A stretch of 64,000 nt of DNA from Streptomyces sp. ISL-98 (GTDB lineage: Bacteria; Actinomycetota; Actinomycetes; Streptomycetales; Streptomycetaceae). This document shows, piece by piece, positions 18,013 to 26,673 of the stretch. The position numbers were made by a program, and so were the translations under genes. The first letter of the stretch is position 1. Every line of letters starts with the position of its first letter. Below the pieces are notes generated by a model. That model saw only the letters and a list, made by a program, of their open reading frames with translations, made no database searches and was not told where the DNA came from. Where the stretch lies: positions 38,041 to 102,040 of the forward strand of contig NZ_JAGGPB010000021.1 in the NCBI RefSeq assembly GCF_018614055.1, given 5' to 3'.

Positions 18013-19242
18013 ATGAAGTGCTTCTGGGGGAAGCGGAGTCAGGCCGCGAAGCTTGACTTGTACATGCGGGTGACGCTGTATCTGCTGCCGTGGCTCATGT
18101 CGGTCGGAGTTCTCACGCCCCTCTCCCAGGGACTGAGCCGCGATCCCGGCGCCGTCGCGCTCGGGCGCGGGCTGCTGGCCCTTTCCGTGGCGCAGTGCGT
18201 GGTGGCGATGCACTGCCTCCGCCGAGGGCTGGCGCATTACGTCGGCGGGGCCCCGGCGCCGTGGCGTTCGGCGTCCGTCGCGCTGGTGCTGGGCGGGCTT
18301 TCGGCAGGCCTGATCGTCACCCTTCAGGCCACCGGCGGGATCAAGGACGGCTCTGTGATGGGGCAGATGCTGTGGTACGCCCTGCTGACCGCCGCCATGT
18401 CGACGTTCATGCTGTCGACGCTCCGGCGTCTGCTGCTCGGGACCGTTGTGGCCGCGGCGCTGGTGGGCGGGGCGCTGGCCGCCACAGGAGCAGGTACCGA
18501 ACTGACCGCGGGCGGGGTGGCGGGCGTGCTGTTCGTGGCGTTCTTCGCGCTGCTGACCACGCGGTCGTCGGCCTGGTTCATGGCGGTGATCTGGGAGCTG
18601 GACCAGGCCCGCGACGTGGCCGCCAGGCTCGCGGTCGCCGAGGAACGGCTGCGCTTCGGGCGCGACATGCACGACGTCATGGGCCGCAATCTCGCCGTGA
18701 TCGCGCTCAAGAGCGAGCTGGCGGTGCAACTGGCGCGGCGCGGCAGGCCGGAGGCCGCGGAGCAGATGGCCGAGGTGCAGCGCATCGCGCAGGAGTCGCA
18801 GCGCGAAGTGCGGGAGGTCGTACGTGGCTACCGCGAGGCGGATCTGCCGGCGGAACTGGAAGGGGCGCGGGGGGTGTTGAGTGCGGCGGGCATCGACTGC
18901 CTGATCGACAGGGGCCCGGACGAGGAACTCCCGGCCGGTGTGCAGTCGGCGCTCGGCTGGGTCGTACGGGAAGCGACGACCAATGTGCTGCGGCACGGGG
19001 ATGCGCGACGGTGCACGGTGCGCCTGACGTCGGGCGGTGGGCTGGCGGTGCTGGTGGTGGAGAACGACGGCGCGGCCGAGGTCTCCGCCGCCTCCGACTC
19101 CGGCTCCGGCTCCGGCCTGGCCGGTCTCCGGGAACGCCTCACGGCAGTCGGCGGAACGCTGCGGGCGGGCCCGGCGGGACCTGACGTCTTCCGGCTGACG
19201 GCAGAGGTGCCGGTGGCCAAGGCGCTGGGGGTGGCGCTGTGA
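18013..19242 (+). CDS. Sensor histidine kinase (NarL/DesK type)
   Basis: 409 residues. The N-terminal half has five to six membrane segments and almost no extracytoplasmic loop, so it probably senses the membrane itself. The HisKA_3 box RDMHDVMGRNL places the phosphorylated His at 220. The ATPase domain has ATTNVLRHGDA (N-box) and SGSGLAGLRERL (G-box). The stop overlaps the GTG of the response regulator. Together with the ABC exporter it forms a four-gene operon. Confidence 0.92.
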   Translation: MKCFWGKRSQAAKLDLYMRVTLYLLPWLMSVGVLTPLSQGLSRDPGAVALGRGLLALSVAQCVVAMHCLRRGLAHYVGGAPAPWRSASVALVLGGLSAGLIVTLQATGGIKDGSVMGQMLWYALLTAAMSTFMLSTLRRLLLGTVVAAALVGGALAATGAGTELTAGGVAGVLFVAFFALLTTRSSAWFMAVIWELDQARDVAARLAVAEERLRFGRDMHDVMGRNLAVIALKSELAVQLARRGRPEAAEQMAEVQRIAQESQREVREVVRGYREADLPAELEGARGVLSAAGIDCLIDRGPDEELPAGVQSALGWVVREATTNVLRHGDARRCTVRLTSGGGLAVLVVENDGAAEVSAASDSGSGSGLAGLRERLTAVGGTLRAGPAGPDVFRLTAEVPVAKALGVAL

Positions 19243-19856
19243 GTGAGGGGCCTCTGCGGGTGTTGCTGGCCGACGACGAGCACTTGATCCGGGGTGCGCT
19301 CGCCGCGCTGCTCGCCCTTGAGGACGATCTTGTCGTCGTCGCACAGGCCGCTTCCGGACCCGAGGCGCTGGCCATGGCCCGGGCGCACCGCCCGGACGTC
19401 GCCGTGCTCGATCTGCAGATGCCTGGCGCCGACGGTGTGAGTGTCGCCACAGCTTTGCGGACCGAGCTGCCCGGCTGCCGGTGCATGATCGTGACCAGCC
19501 ACGGGCGCCCCGGGCACCTGAAGCGGGCGCTGGCGGCGGGGGTGCGGGCGTTCGTGCCGAAGACCGTGAGCGCGCAGCGGCTGGCCGAGATCATCCGGAG
19601 CGTACGGGACGGAAACCGTTATGTGGACCCGGAGTTGGCGGCGGATGCCATCGCCGCCGGGGACTCGCCGCTCACCGCGCGCGAGGCCGAGGTACTGGAG
19701 CTGGCGGCGGACGGGGCGCCCATCGCGGAGATCGCCGGGCGGGCCGCGTTGTCGGCCGGGACGGTGCGCAATTACCTGTCGTCGGCCGCCTCGAAGCTCG
19801 GTGCGGAAAACCGGCATACCGCAGTGCGTCTCGCACGCGAGCGAGGTTGGGTATAG
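19239..19856 (+). CDS. LuxR-type response regulator
   Basis: 205 residues. Receiver domain with ADDE acidic pair, phospho-acceptor Asp58 in VAVLDLQMPG, T/S in MIVTSHG, and Lys in AFVPKTVS. The C-terminal LuxR helix-turn-helix is SPLTAREAEVLELAADGAPIAEIAGRAALSAGTVRNYLSSAASKLGAENR. DesR/NarL subfamily. GTG start overlapping the kinase stop (GTGA). Likely controls the upstream ABC genes. Confidence 0.93.
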   Translation: MSEGPLRVLLADDEHLIRGALAALLALEDDLVVVAQAASGPEALAMARAHRPDVAVLDLQMPGADGVSVATALRTELPGCRCMIVTSHGRPGHLKRALAAGVRAFVPKTVSAQRLAEIIRSVRDGNRYVDPELAADAIAAGDSPLTAREAEVLELAADGAPIAEIAGRAALSAGTVRNYLSSAASKLGAENRHTAVRLARERGWV

Positions 19857-19878
19857 TTGGCCTCGCGCCACGGCGCAT

Positions 19879-19951
19879 GCGGACGTAGCTCAGTTGGTAG
19901 AGCGCAACCTTGCCAAGGTTGAGGTCGCCAGTTCGAACCTGGTCGTCCGCT
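19879..19951 (+). tRNA. tRNA-Gly (GCC), copy 2
   Basis: 73 nt. Same acceptor stem as copy 1, but anticodon stem CAACC/GGTTG and T-stem GCCAG/CTGGT have paired changes. Anticodon GCC in TTGCCAA. A TATAGT overlapping the end of the response regulator gene (about 19852-19857) could be its -10 box. Confidence 0.97.
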
Positions 19952-19966
19952 CGGTGAAGTAAGTAC

Positions 19967-19997
19967 GAAGGCCCCGGTCATTGCGACCGGGGCCTTC
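19967..19997. terminator. Terminator after tRNA-Gly copy 2
   Basis: 13-bp perfect arms (19967-19979 with 19985-19997), loop ATTGC; identical in core sequence to 16056-16090. It also faces the end of purC and may serve both directions. Confidence 0.85.
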
Positions 19998-20042
19998 TGC
20001 GTTGCTGCGCCCGGTGCTGCATGACCGGTGCCGCTACGACTG

Positions 20043-20942
20043 CTACGACCAGTGCGCGCCGGTGAGCAGCTCGTACGCCTCCAGGTACTTCGCCCGGGTC
20101 GCGTCGACGATCTCCTGCGGAAGCGCCGGAGGCGGCTGCTCGCTCTTCCTGTCCCAGCCGGAGGCCGGGGAGGTCAGCCAGTCGCGGACGTACTGCTTGT
20201 CGTACGACGGCTGCGCGTGGCCCGGCTCCCAGGTGGCGGCGGGCCAGAAGCGGGAGGAGTCCGGAGTCAGCACCTCGTCGGCGATGATCAGGTTCTCGCC
20301 CTCGAAGCCGAACTCGAACTTCGTGTCGGCGAGGATGATGCCGCGGTCGCGGGCGATCTCGCGGGCCCGGCTGTACACGGCGAGGGTCGTCTGACGCAGC
20401 TGGGCAGCGGTCTCCGCGCCGATCTGGCGGGCCACTTCCTCGTACGAGACATTCTCGTCGTGGTCGCCCACGGCCGCCTTGGTCGCGGGCGTGAAGATCG
20501 GCGCCGGGAGCTCCGAGCCGTCCGTGAGGCCCTCGGGGAGAGCCAGCCCGCAGACGGTGCGGGACTCCTGGTACTCGGCGAGGCCGGAGCCGGTCAGGTA
20601 GCCGCGGGCGACGCACTCGACCGGGACCATGCGCAGGGACTTGCAGATGAGGGTGCGGCCGGCCCAGTCGGCGGGGGCGCCGGGCGGGAGCTCGGCGGAG
20701 ATGACGTGGTTCGGGACGAGGTCCGCGAGCTGGTCGAACCACCAGAGCGAGAGCTGGGTGAGCACCCTGCCCTTGTCGGGGATCTCGGTGGGCAGCACCC
20801 AGTCGTACGCGGAAATGCGGTCGCTGGCGACCATCACGAGGTCGCCGGCCTCGTTCTGGTAGAGATCACGCACCTTGCCCGTGTGGAGGTGGGTGAGGCC
20901 CGGAACCTGAAGCGGCTCGGGCTTTTCTACGAATCCGGACAC
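20043..20942 (-). CDS. purC: SAICAR synthase PurC
   Basis: 299 residues; joins CAIR and aspartate with ATP to give SAICAR in purine synthesis. Signatures: LTHLHTGKVRDLYQN (ATP-binding loop), VASDRISAYDWVLPTEIPDKGRVLTQLS, ECVARGYLTGSG, LADTKFEFGF and IIADEVLTPDSSRFW. The long, about 300-residue form is usual in actinobacteria and fungi. The start is upstream of the GKVRDLY motif as in homologues. Confidence 0.97.
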   Translation of the reverse strand: MSGFVEKPEPLQVPGLTHLHTGKVRDLYQNEAGDLVMVASDRISAYDWVLPTEIPDKGRVLTQLSLWWFDQLADLVPNHVISAELPPGAPADWAGRTLICKSLRMVPVECVARGYLTGSGLAEYQESRTVCGLALPEGLTDGSELPAPIFTPATKAAVGDHDENVSYEEVARQIGAETAAQLRQTTLAVYSRAREIARDRGIILADTKFEFGFEGENLIIADEVLTPDSSRFWPAATWEPGHAQPSYDKQYVRDWLTSPASGWDRKSEQPPPALPQEIVDATRAKYLEAYELLTGAHWS

Positions 20943-21050
20943 GGTTCCTCCGCGTAGGTTGATCCAGGAGCGCTACCGATTCTCCCGTATGCGGGCCGGA
21001 ACCGTCGTGGCGGGTCGGTTTCGGACAGTTCTGCCGGTGCCGTCGGCGTG

Positions 21051-22568
21051 TCAGTCCCTTTTGCAGATGCGGTCGAGAAGGTTCGCCGTGGCGCGCTGAA
21101 TACGGGGATCCACATGGCCCGGCCGGTCCAGGGCCGGAGACCAGGCGAACGTCCCCGAGGCGAAAACCAGGGCGCCGCTGGGCGCCCGATAGAGGGACGT
21201 CTCCTGGTGGCGGCGGGCGCCGTCGCCGTCCCGGTATGGGGAGTGGGCGAGCAGGATGCGGTCCTGGTGCTCCGGGAGGGTGGTGCGCGGGAAGTACCGG
21301 TCGGCCTCGCCCGCGACCAGGCCTTCGATCTCGTCGTTCTCGTGGGCACCGGTGGCCTCCCAGAGCCAGTGATCGGCGTTACGCACGACCATGGGGCTCG
21401 GCTCCGGGACCCGGCCGGCGTACTGGATGCCCATCAGCTCCTGCTCGGGGCGGTCCATCTCCCGCCAGAGGGAGGGCTTGCCCGGCCCTCGGCGCTTGCG
21501 GCATGTGAGGAGGCGGTCGGCGGTGCCGGAGGGGGACGGGGCGAGCTCGACCTGCCAGTACATGGTGTTGGCGGAGAGGAAGACGAGGGACGTTCCGGTC
21601 TCGCGGGCCAGCTCCACGGTGCGGCGCATGGGGACCGACCAGTACTCGTCGTGGCCGGGGAAGACCAGGCCCCGGTAGCGGGTGGGGTCGATGCGGCCGG
21701 CGTGCAGGTCGCGGGCGTCGGCGTAGGCGAGGTCGTAGCCGTAGCGCTCGGCCCAGCGGATGAAGTCGTAGGCGTGGCCGACGTGGAGGGGCAGGCCCGC
21801 GCCGGCGTACGGGCGGTCGAAGGAGACCGTGGTCGCGGCGTCCTCCTCGCCGAGGAGGCGGCCCATGCTGTCCCACGCGTGGTAGAGGCTGGCGCCGGTG
21901 CGGCCGTCCTCCGGATAGAGGTTGTACGCCTGCCAGGTGATGTCGGGCAGGAGCAGCAGCAGGTCGGCGGGGTGGCTGTCGCGGACCGTGAAGGGGATGT
22001 GGGAGCGGTAGCCGTCGGCGGTGGTGAGCACGGCGACGTACGCCCCGATGTTCCAGAACTCCGGGATCTGGAGGCGCCACGACATCCACCAGTGGTGGCA
22101 GGAGACGGTGCGGTCGGCGGTGAGCGGGGCGGGCTGGACGATGCCGGACAGGCGTGGGCTGGTGGTGATTTTGGCCGCGCCGTCGCCGCCGTAGTGGCCG
22201 ATCCGGTAGATGTCGACGGAGAACTGCTGGGGCGGGTCCACCGTGATGTGGAAGTCGATCGCCTCGCCGGGGGCGGCCGCGCCGGGCGACGCGAAGCCCT
22301 TGATCTGCTGGCGTACGTCGTCGGCGGTGCGGGGGCCGCCGGTGGGGGCGGTGCGGGGCTGCGGGAGCCGGGCTCCGGTGACGGGGTCGCGGTGCTCCGC
22401 GCCCTCCGCGTGCTCGACGTATTCGGCGTACCAGGGGATGACCTGCCCGCTGTCGCCGAAGTAGTGCTCGCCGCCGCGCAGCCAGGGCAGTGGGCCCTGG
22501 CCGAAGGGATCCGACACGGCGTGCGCGAGGGCGCCCGATTCCCAGCGCCGGATGTACTCAGCCCCCAT
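21051..22568 (-). CDS. N,N-dimethylformamidase beta-subunit-like protein
   Basis: 505 residues from ATG 22568, chosen for the strong GGGAGGGAAG site. Large cytoplasmic protein matching the catalytic-domain region of N,N-dimethylformamidase large subunits: FSVDIYRIGHYGGDGA, SGNIGAYVAVL-like WNIGAYVAVLTT, DITWQAYNLYPEDG, SFDRPYAG, GHDEYWSVPMRRTVELARETGTSLVFLSANTMYWQVEL. The family hydrolyses or transfers on C-N bonds using an unusual mononuclear iron site in true DMFases; most Streptomyces members have no tested substrate. No small DMFase subunit gene is adjacent, so real dimethylformamidase activity is doubtful. Confidence 0.8.
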   Translation of the reverse strand: MGAEYIRRWESGALAHAVSDPFGQGPLPWLRGGEHYFGDSGQVIPWYAEYVEHAEGAEHRDPVTGARLPQPRTAPTGGPRTADDVRQQIKGFASPGAAAPGEAIDFHITVDPPQQFSVDIYRIGHYGGDGAAKITTSPRLSGIVQPAPLTADRTVSCHHWWMSWRLQIPEFWNIGAYVAVLTTADGYRSHIPFTVRDSHPADLLLLLPDITWQAYNLYPEDGRTGASLYHAWDSMGRLLGEEDAATTVSFDRPYAGAGLPLHVGHAYDFIRWAERYGYDLAYADARDLHAGRIDPTRYRGLVFPGHDEYWSVPMRRTVELARETGTSLVFLSANTMYWQVELAPSPSGTADRLLTCRKRRGPGKPSLWREMDRPEQELMGIQYAGRVPEPSPMVVRNADHWLWEATGAHENDEIEGLVAGEADRYFPRTTLPEHQDRILLAHSPYRDGDGARRHQETSLYRAPSGALVFASGTFAWSPALDRPGHVDPRIQRATANLLDRICKRD

Positions 22569-22794
22569 GCCGCTTCCCTCCCTTTGGCCCCCGAGACAAC
22601 AGTGGTGCGTCACTTGTCAGCTACCGACCCCCAGCACATCACATAACGCACTCACTCCGTCACCGTTCGTCGCTAATTGACGTGAACGGAAGGTCATCCT
22701 CCGCTCCGAGGGGTCGACGGGCGGGGCTGCGGTGGCCCTACGCCACCTCCTGGACCACGGAGGCTGGTGAGATTCGGCCCGGGACTCGGGCGGC

Positions 22795-25047
22795 TCAGAC
22801 GAGGCGGACCGGCTTCTCCGGACGTACGCCGACGGAAGCGAGCCAGGAGCGGAGCGGCTCCGCGTCGCCGTCCTCGACGAGGCTCAGGACGCGGCCGCCG
22901 AGGTCGGCACGGCGTTCGCCGTCGATCAGGAGGGCGGGGCCGTCGAGCCAGTCCAGGCCGGGCGCCGCTCCGGCGGTGTCGACGGCGGCGCAGCAGACCA
23001 TGGCGGTGACGTGATCGGCGAGCAGCTCGCGCCCCGTGCGGGGCGGCTGGAGCGGGAAGAGCGGGAGGGGCCCGGTGTCCCAAAGATCGTCGTCCCCGAG
23101 CCCGTGCGGTACGGGCGCCGGGGCAGCGGCCTCTTCCCGCGCCACCTCGGCACTGATCCCAGCAGCAAGCGCGTCGCCCGCGTGGCGGGGGTCTGCGGGG
23201 TGGCCGGGGTGGGGCTTGTTGGGGTGGGCTGGGGCGCCGGTGTGGCGGGGGTCGCCGGTGTGGTCATCGCCGGTGACGTCTGTGGCTCCGGTACGGGCCG
23301 GGTCGCCGGTCCCGGCCGTCGCGCTCTCCTGACCCGAGGCGCTGGTGCGGGCGAGGTCGTCGGTCCCGGCGCCCGCTCGGCCCGGGTCACCGGTGGGTCC
23401 TGCGTCGCTGGTGCGCCCGGGGTCGCCGGTGTGGTCATCGCCGGTGGCGTCTGTGGCTCCGGTACGGGCCGGGCCGCCGGTCCCGGCCGTCGCGCTCTCT
23501 TGACCCGAGGCGCTGGTGTCGGCGGGGTCGTCGGTCCCGGCGCTCGCTCGGCCCGGGTCACCACCCGGGGCGGCGGTCCGTTCTGCTTTGCCGGTGCGCC
23601 CAGGGTCGCCGGTGTGGTCATCGCCCGTGGCGTCTTGCCCCAGTTCGGCGGTCCCGGCCGTGGCGTCCGTCGAGCCGGTGTCGCCAGTACGGTCTGTGCC
23701 GTCCGGGGAGCGCGTGCCGTCGGCCGCGTGACCCGTCTCGCCCGTGGCGCCGTCGTGCGCGGACAGGTGGTCCATTACGCGGGCCAGCGTCGGGCCCACG
23801 CGGTCGGTGGAGCCGGGTGAGCGGCGTACGCCCATCTTGTCCAGGACTCGGTGCAGCCGGGCTGCGTCCGCGCGCCACTTCCGGTCGACGACCTCTTCCG
23901 GGTACTGCTGCCAGTCCACCGGCGACCAGTCCGGCCCCGGCTCCGCGGGCCCCCCGTGGAACAGGCGAGCGGCGAGCAGGGACACGGCCTCGTCCACCGC
24001 ACCCGGCTCTTCGAGCAGATCGCACGCGGGGCGCTCACCCAGACGGGAGGTGAAGCCCTCGGCGAGGCGGTCGCGCCGCGAGAGTTCCGTGAGCGCGGAG
24101 ACCACGCCCACATCCAGGCGGGACGGCCAGCGGCCCATGCGCCACGCGGGCAGCGCGACCCGGGTCATCAGCCGGTCCCAGCCCGCGTACGCGAGGCCGA
24201 CCTGCTCCTGGGCGACGATCCGCAGCCCGTAGTCCACAGCTTGTGCGCGCTCGGACGCGGTGGTCGCGACACCCCGCTCCATCTCCGCGGCGTGCACCCG
24301 GCAGCTGCGCAGCAGCAACCGCGCGACCCAGCCGAGGAAACGCAGCGGGATCCGGCGAACCGGACCGAGCCCGGGCCTGGAGGCAACCGCCACCGCCGCG
24401 TCCAGGCCACGCACGAAGCGGCGGGCGGCGGCTATGTCGGGGTGCGCGGAGGGGCCCGTACCGGCGACGACCGGGGCGAGCACCGCGCGCAGCTCGGCCA
24501 CCCGCATCCACCACAGGAAGGGCGAGCCGATGACCAGCACCGGAGCGGCGACCCGGCGCCGCCCGGCGTCCGGTATCGGCGTGGACGCAGAGGCGGAGGC
24601 AGAAGCGGACGTGGAAGCTGACGCGGCCGCCGCCGGATGCGTGCGGTCCTCCAGCCAGCTGTCGCAGTCGGGGGTGAGCGCTATCGCGGACGGCGCCGGC
24701 ACCTCCAGGCGGTCCGCCAGGTCCCGTACGAGCCGGTAGAGATCGGGGGCGGATTCCTCGGCGACCTCCACCGTGGGACTGACGGCGGGCCTCGCCCGTA
24801 CGATCACGGCCGCGACGGCTGCGGCCACCAGCAGCACCACCACGGCGCACACAGTCACCGCCCAGCGCGCCGCTTCCCAGCCCCCTCCGCCGAAGTGCCC
24901 CGTGGCGCCGCCCGCGAGCAGCACGACGGCGACAGCCGCAGGCAGCAGGGCGACAGCCAGCGCTCTGCTGCGAATGCGCAGCACAGCGAGAGCCCTGGAA
25001 CGCGCGGACTGCGCGCCCATCTCCATTCCCGTACCGGTACCGGACAC
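22795..25047 (-). CDS. Two-TM membrane protein, M48-like without HExxH, with tandem repeats
   Basis: 750 residues. Two membrane segments (about 29-49 and 61-83) precede a domain that tracks M48 metallopeptidases: LYRLVRDLADRLEVPAPSAIAL (103-124) and FLWWMRVAELRAVL (177-190). Where M48 enzymes have HELGH the sequence is APVVAG (191-196), so zinc binding is lost. A Ser/Ala run sits at 142-156. Residues about 430-620 are Gly/Thr/Asp-rich tandem repeats of 57-61 residues containing TGDDHTGDPGRT. A folded C-terminal domain follows (WDTGPLPLFPLQPPRTGRELLADHVTAMVC). GTG start. Between purC/DMFase-like and purD; probably a membrane scaffold rather than a protease (inference). Confidence 0.75.
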   Translation of the reverse strand: MSGTGTGMEMGAQSARSRALAVLRIRSRALAVALLPAAVAVVLLAGGATGHFGGGGWEAARWAVTVCAVVVLLVAAAVAAVIVRARPAVSPTVEVAEESAPDLYRLVRDLADRLEVPAPSAIALTPDCDSWLEDRTHPAAAASASTSASASASASTPIPDAGRRRVAAPVLVIGSPFLWWMRVAELRAVLAPVVAGTGPSAHPDIAAARRFVRGLDAAVAVASRPGLGPVRRIPLRFLGWVARLLLRSCRVHAAEMERGVATTASERAQAVDYGLRIVAQEQVGLAYAGWDRLMTRVALPAWRMGRWPSRLDVGVVSALTELSRRDRLAEGFTSRLGERPACDLLEEPGAVDEAVSLLAARLFHGGPAEPGPDWSPVDWQQYPEEVVDRKWRADAARLHRVLDKMGVRRSPGSTDRVGPTLARVMDHLSAHDGATGETGHAADGTRSPDGTDRTGDTGSTDATAGTAELGQDATGDDHTGDPGRTGKAERTAAPGGDPGRASAGTDDPADTSASGQESATAGTGGPARTGATDATGDDHTGDPGRTSDAGPTGDPGRAGAGTDDLARTSASGQESATAGTGDPARTGATDVTGDDHTGDPRHTGAPAHPNKPHPGHPADPRHAGDALAAGISAEVAREEAAAPAPVPHGLGDDDLWDTGPLPLFPLQPPRTGRELLADHVTAMVCCAAVDTAGAAPGLDWLDGPALLIDGERRADLGGRVLSLVEDGDAEPLRSWLASVGVRPEKPVRLV
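23255..23630 (-). repeat. Tandem coding repeats, 171/183 bp
   Basis: The motif TGGTCATCGC recurs at 23261, 23432 and 23615, giving units of 171 and 183 bp, both multiples of 3. Two complete units and the start of a third are present; the 12-bp difference is an in-frame indel. They encode the repeats of the membrane protein 22795-25047. Confidence 0.85.
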
Positions 25048-25300
25048 GGCCGGACGTCACCCCCTTCGCCCTGCGACGGCTTTGCTCACTCCCCCACTGT
25101 GGCACCCACCACTGACATCGCAATGTCGGTGGGCCAAGTGCCGGAACGCTTGCGCCGCACCCTAGTTGGGGCTGCGGCGGCCGTCAGCCGGATGGCCCAG
25201 CGGTCACTCGATGGAATGGCTTTGGCTAAAGGTGCTGACGCCGTCGGGCATCGGACTCAGGTCGGGCTCAGGGTCGGACTCAGGTAGACACCGGTCGGAC

Positions 25301-25328
25301 ACCGGACACTCATCGGCCGGTGTCCGGT
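25301..25328 (-). terminator. Probable terminator of purD
   Basis: ACCGGACAC (25301-25309) pairs with GTGTCCGGT (25320-25328), 10-nt loop, 9 nt past the purD stop. The neighbouring 25251-25287 shows small direct repeats (TCGGACTCAGG). Confidence 0.65.
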
Positions 25329-25336
25329 CCAGAGGC

Positions 25337-26590
25337 TCAGGCCTCGGACGCCGCCTTCTGGGCGATGTCCGTACGGTGCTGCGACCCGTCGAGCCGGATC
25401 CTGGCCACCGCGGCGTACGCCCGCTCGCGCGCCTGCGCCAGATCGGATCCCGTCGCGGTCACCGACAGCACACGCCCGCCCGCGCTCACAACGGCGTCGC
25501 CCTCCCGCTTGGTACCCGCGTGCAGGACGTACGCATGGGGCGCATCCTGGACCGCCACGTCGCCGAGGCCCTCGATCGGGTCGCCCGTGCGCGGCGTCTC
25601 GGGGTAGTTGTGCGAGGCGATGACGACGGTCACGGCCGCGTCGTCGCGCCAGTTCAGCGGCGGCTCGGCATCGAGCGTGCCGTTGGCGGCGTTGAGCAGG
25701 ACGCTCAGCAGCGGGGTCTTGAGGCGGGCCAGGACCACCTGGGTCTCCGGGTCGCCGAACCGGGCGTTGAACTCGATGACCCGTACGCCGCGCGAGGTGA
25801 TGGCCAGGCCCGCGTACAGCAGCCCGGAGAAGGGCGTGCCGCGGCGGCGCAGCTCGTCGACGGTCGGCTGGAGGACGGTCGCCATGACCTCGTCGACCAG
25901 CTTGGGGTCGGCCCACGGCAGCGGGGAGTACGCGCCCATGCCGCCGGTGTTCGGGCCTTCGTCGCCGTCGAGGGCGCGCTTGAAGTCCTGCGCGGGCTGC
26001 AGCGGCAGCACGGTGACGCCGTCGGTGATGGCGAACAGCGACACCTCGGGGCCGTCGAGGAACTCCTCGATGACCACGCGCTGGCAGGCCAGCGCGTGTG
26101 CGCGGGCCACCTGGACGTCGTCGGTCACGACGACGCCCTTGCCCGCGGCGAGGCCGTCGTCCTTGACGACGTACGGAGCGCCGAAGGCGTCCAGCGCCCT
26201 GTCGATCTCTTCGGGGGTGGTGCAGACATAGCTACGGGCGGTCGGGACGTTCGCCCCGGCCATCACGTCCTTGGCGAAGGCCTTGGAGCCCTCGAGCTCG
26301 GCGGCCTCCCGGGACGGGCCGAAGCAGGGGATACTGGCCGCGCGCACGGCGTCGGCGACCCCGGCGACGAGCGGCGCCTCCGGGCCGACAACGACGAGGC
26401 CGGCGCCGAGCTCGGTGGCGAGCCGGGCAACGGCGGCACCGTCGAGGGCGTCCACCGGGTGCAGCTCGGCCACCTCTGCGATGCCGGCGTTGCCGGGGGC
26501 GCAGTACAGGGCGGTGACGTCGGGATCGAGGGACAGAGAGCGGCACAGGGCGTGTTCGCGGGCGCCGCCGCCGATGACGAGGACCTTCAC
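25337..26590 (-). CDS. purD: Phosphoribosylamine-glycine ligase PurD
   Basis: 417 residues; ATP-grasp enzyme forming GAR from phosphoribosylamine and glycine, the second step of purine synthesis. Motifs: [74 protein letters not shown]-like [25 protein letters not shown] and [14 protein letters not shown]. Complete, normal length. Confidence 0.98.
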   Translation of the reverse strand: MKVLVIGGGAREHALCRSLSLDPDVTALYCAPGNAGIAEVAELHPVDALDGAAVARLATELGAGLVVVGPEAPLVAGVADAVRAASIPCFGPSREAAELEGSKAFAKDVMAGANVPTARSYVCTTPEEIDRALDAFGAPYVVKDDGLAAGKGVVVTDDVQVARAHALACQRVVIEEFLDGPEVSLFAITDGVTVLPLQPAQDFKRALDGDEGPNTGGMGAYSPLPWADPKLVDEVMATVLQPTVDELRRRGTPFSGLLYAGLAITSRGVRVIEFNARFGDPETQVVLARLKTPLLSVLLNAANGTLDAEPPLNWRDDAAVTVVIASHNYPETPRTGDPIEGLGDVAVQDAPHAYVLHAGTKREGDAVVSAGGRVLSVTATGSDLAQARERAYAAVARIRLDGSQHRTDIAQKAASEA

Positions 26591-26673
26591 GGGGTGCAGC
26601 CTAGCCCGCGCGCCGCCGTCACCCCGCCGCGCTGCCCGCTCGTACTCGTCGTATTCGCCTCTACTGCTCGTTT

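Noticed and set aside
21051..22568. True N,N-dimethylformamidase
   Set aside because: Only the large-subunit-like protein is present; no small subunit gene is nearby, so the substrate is left open.
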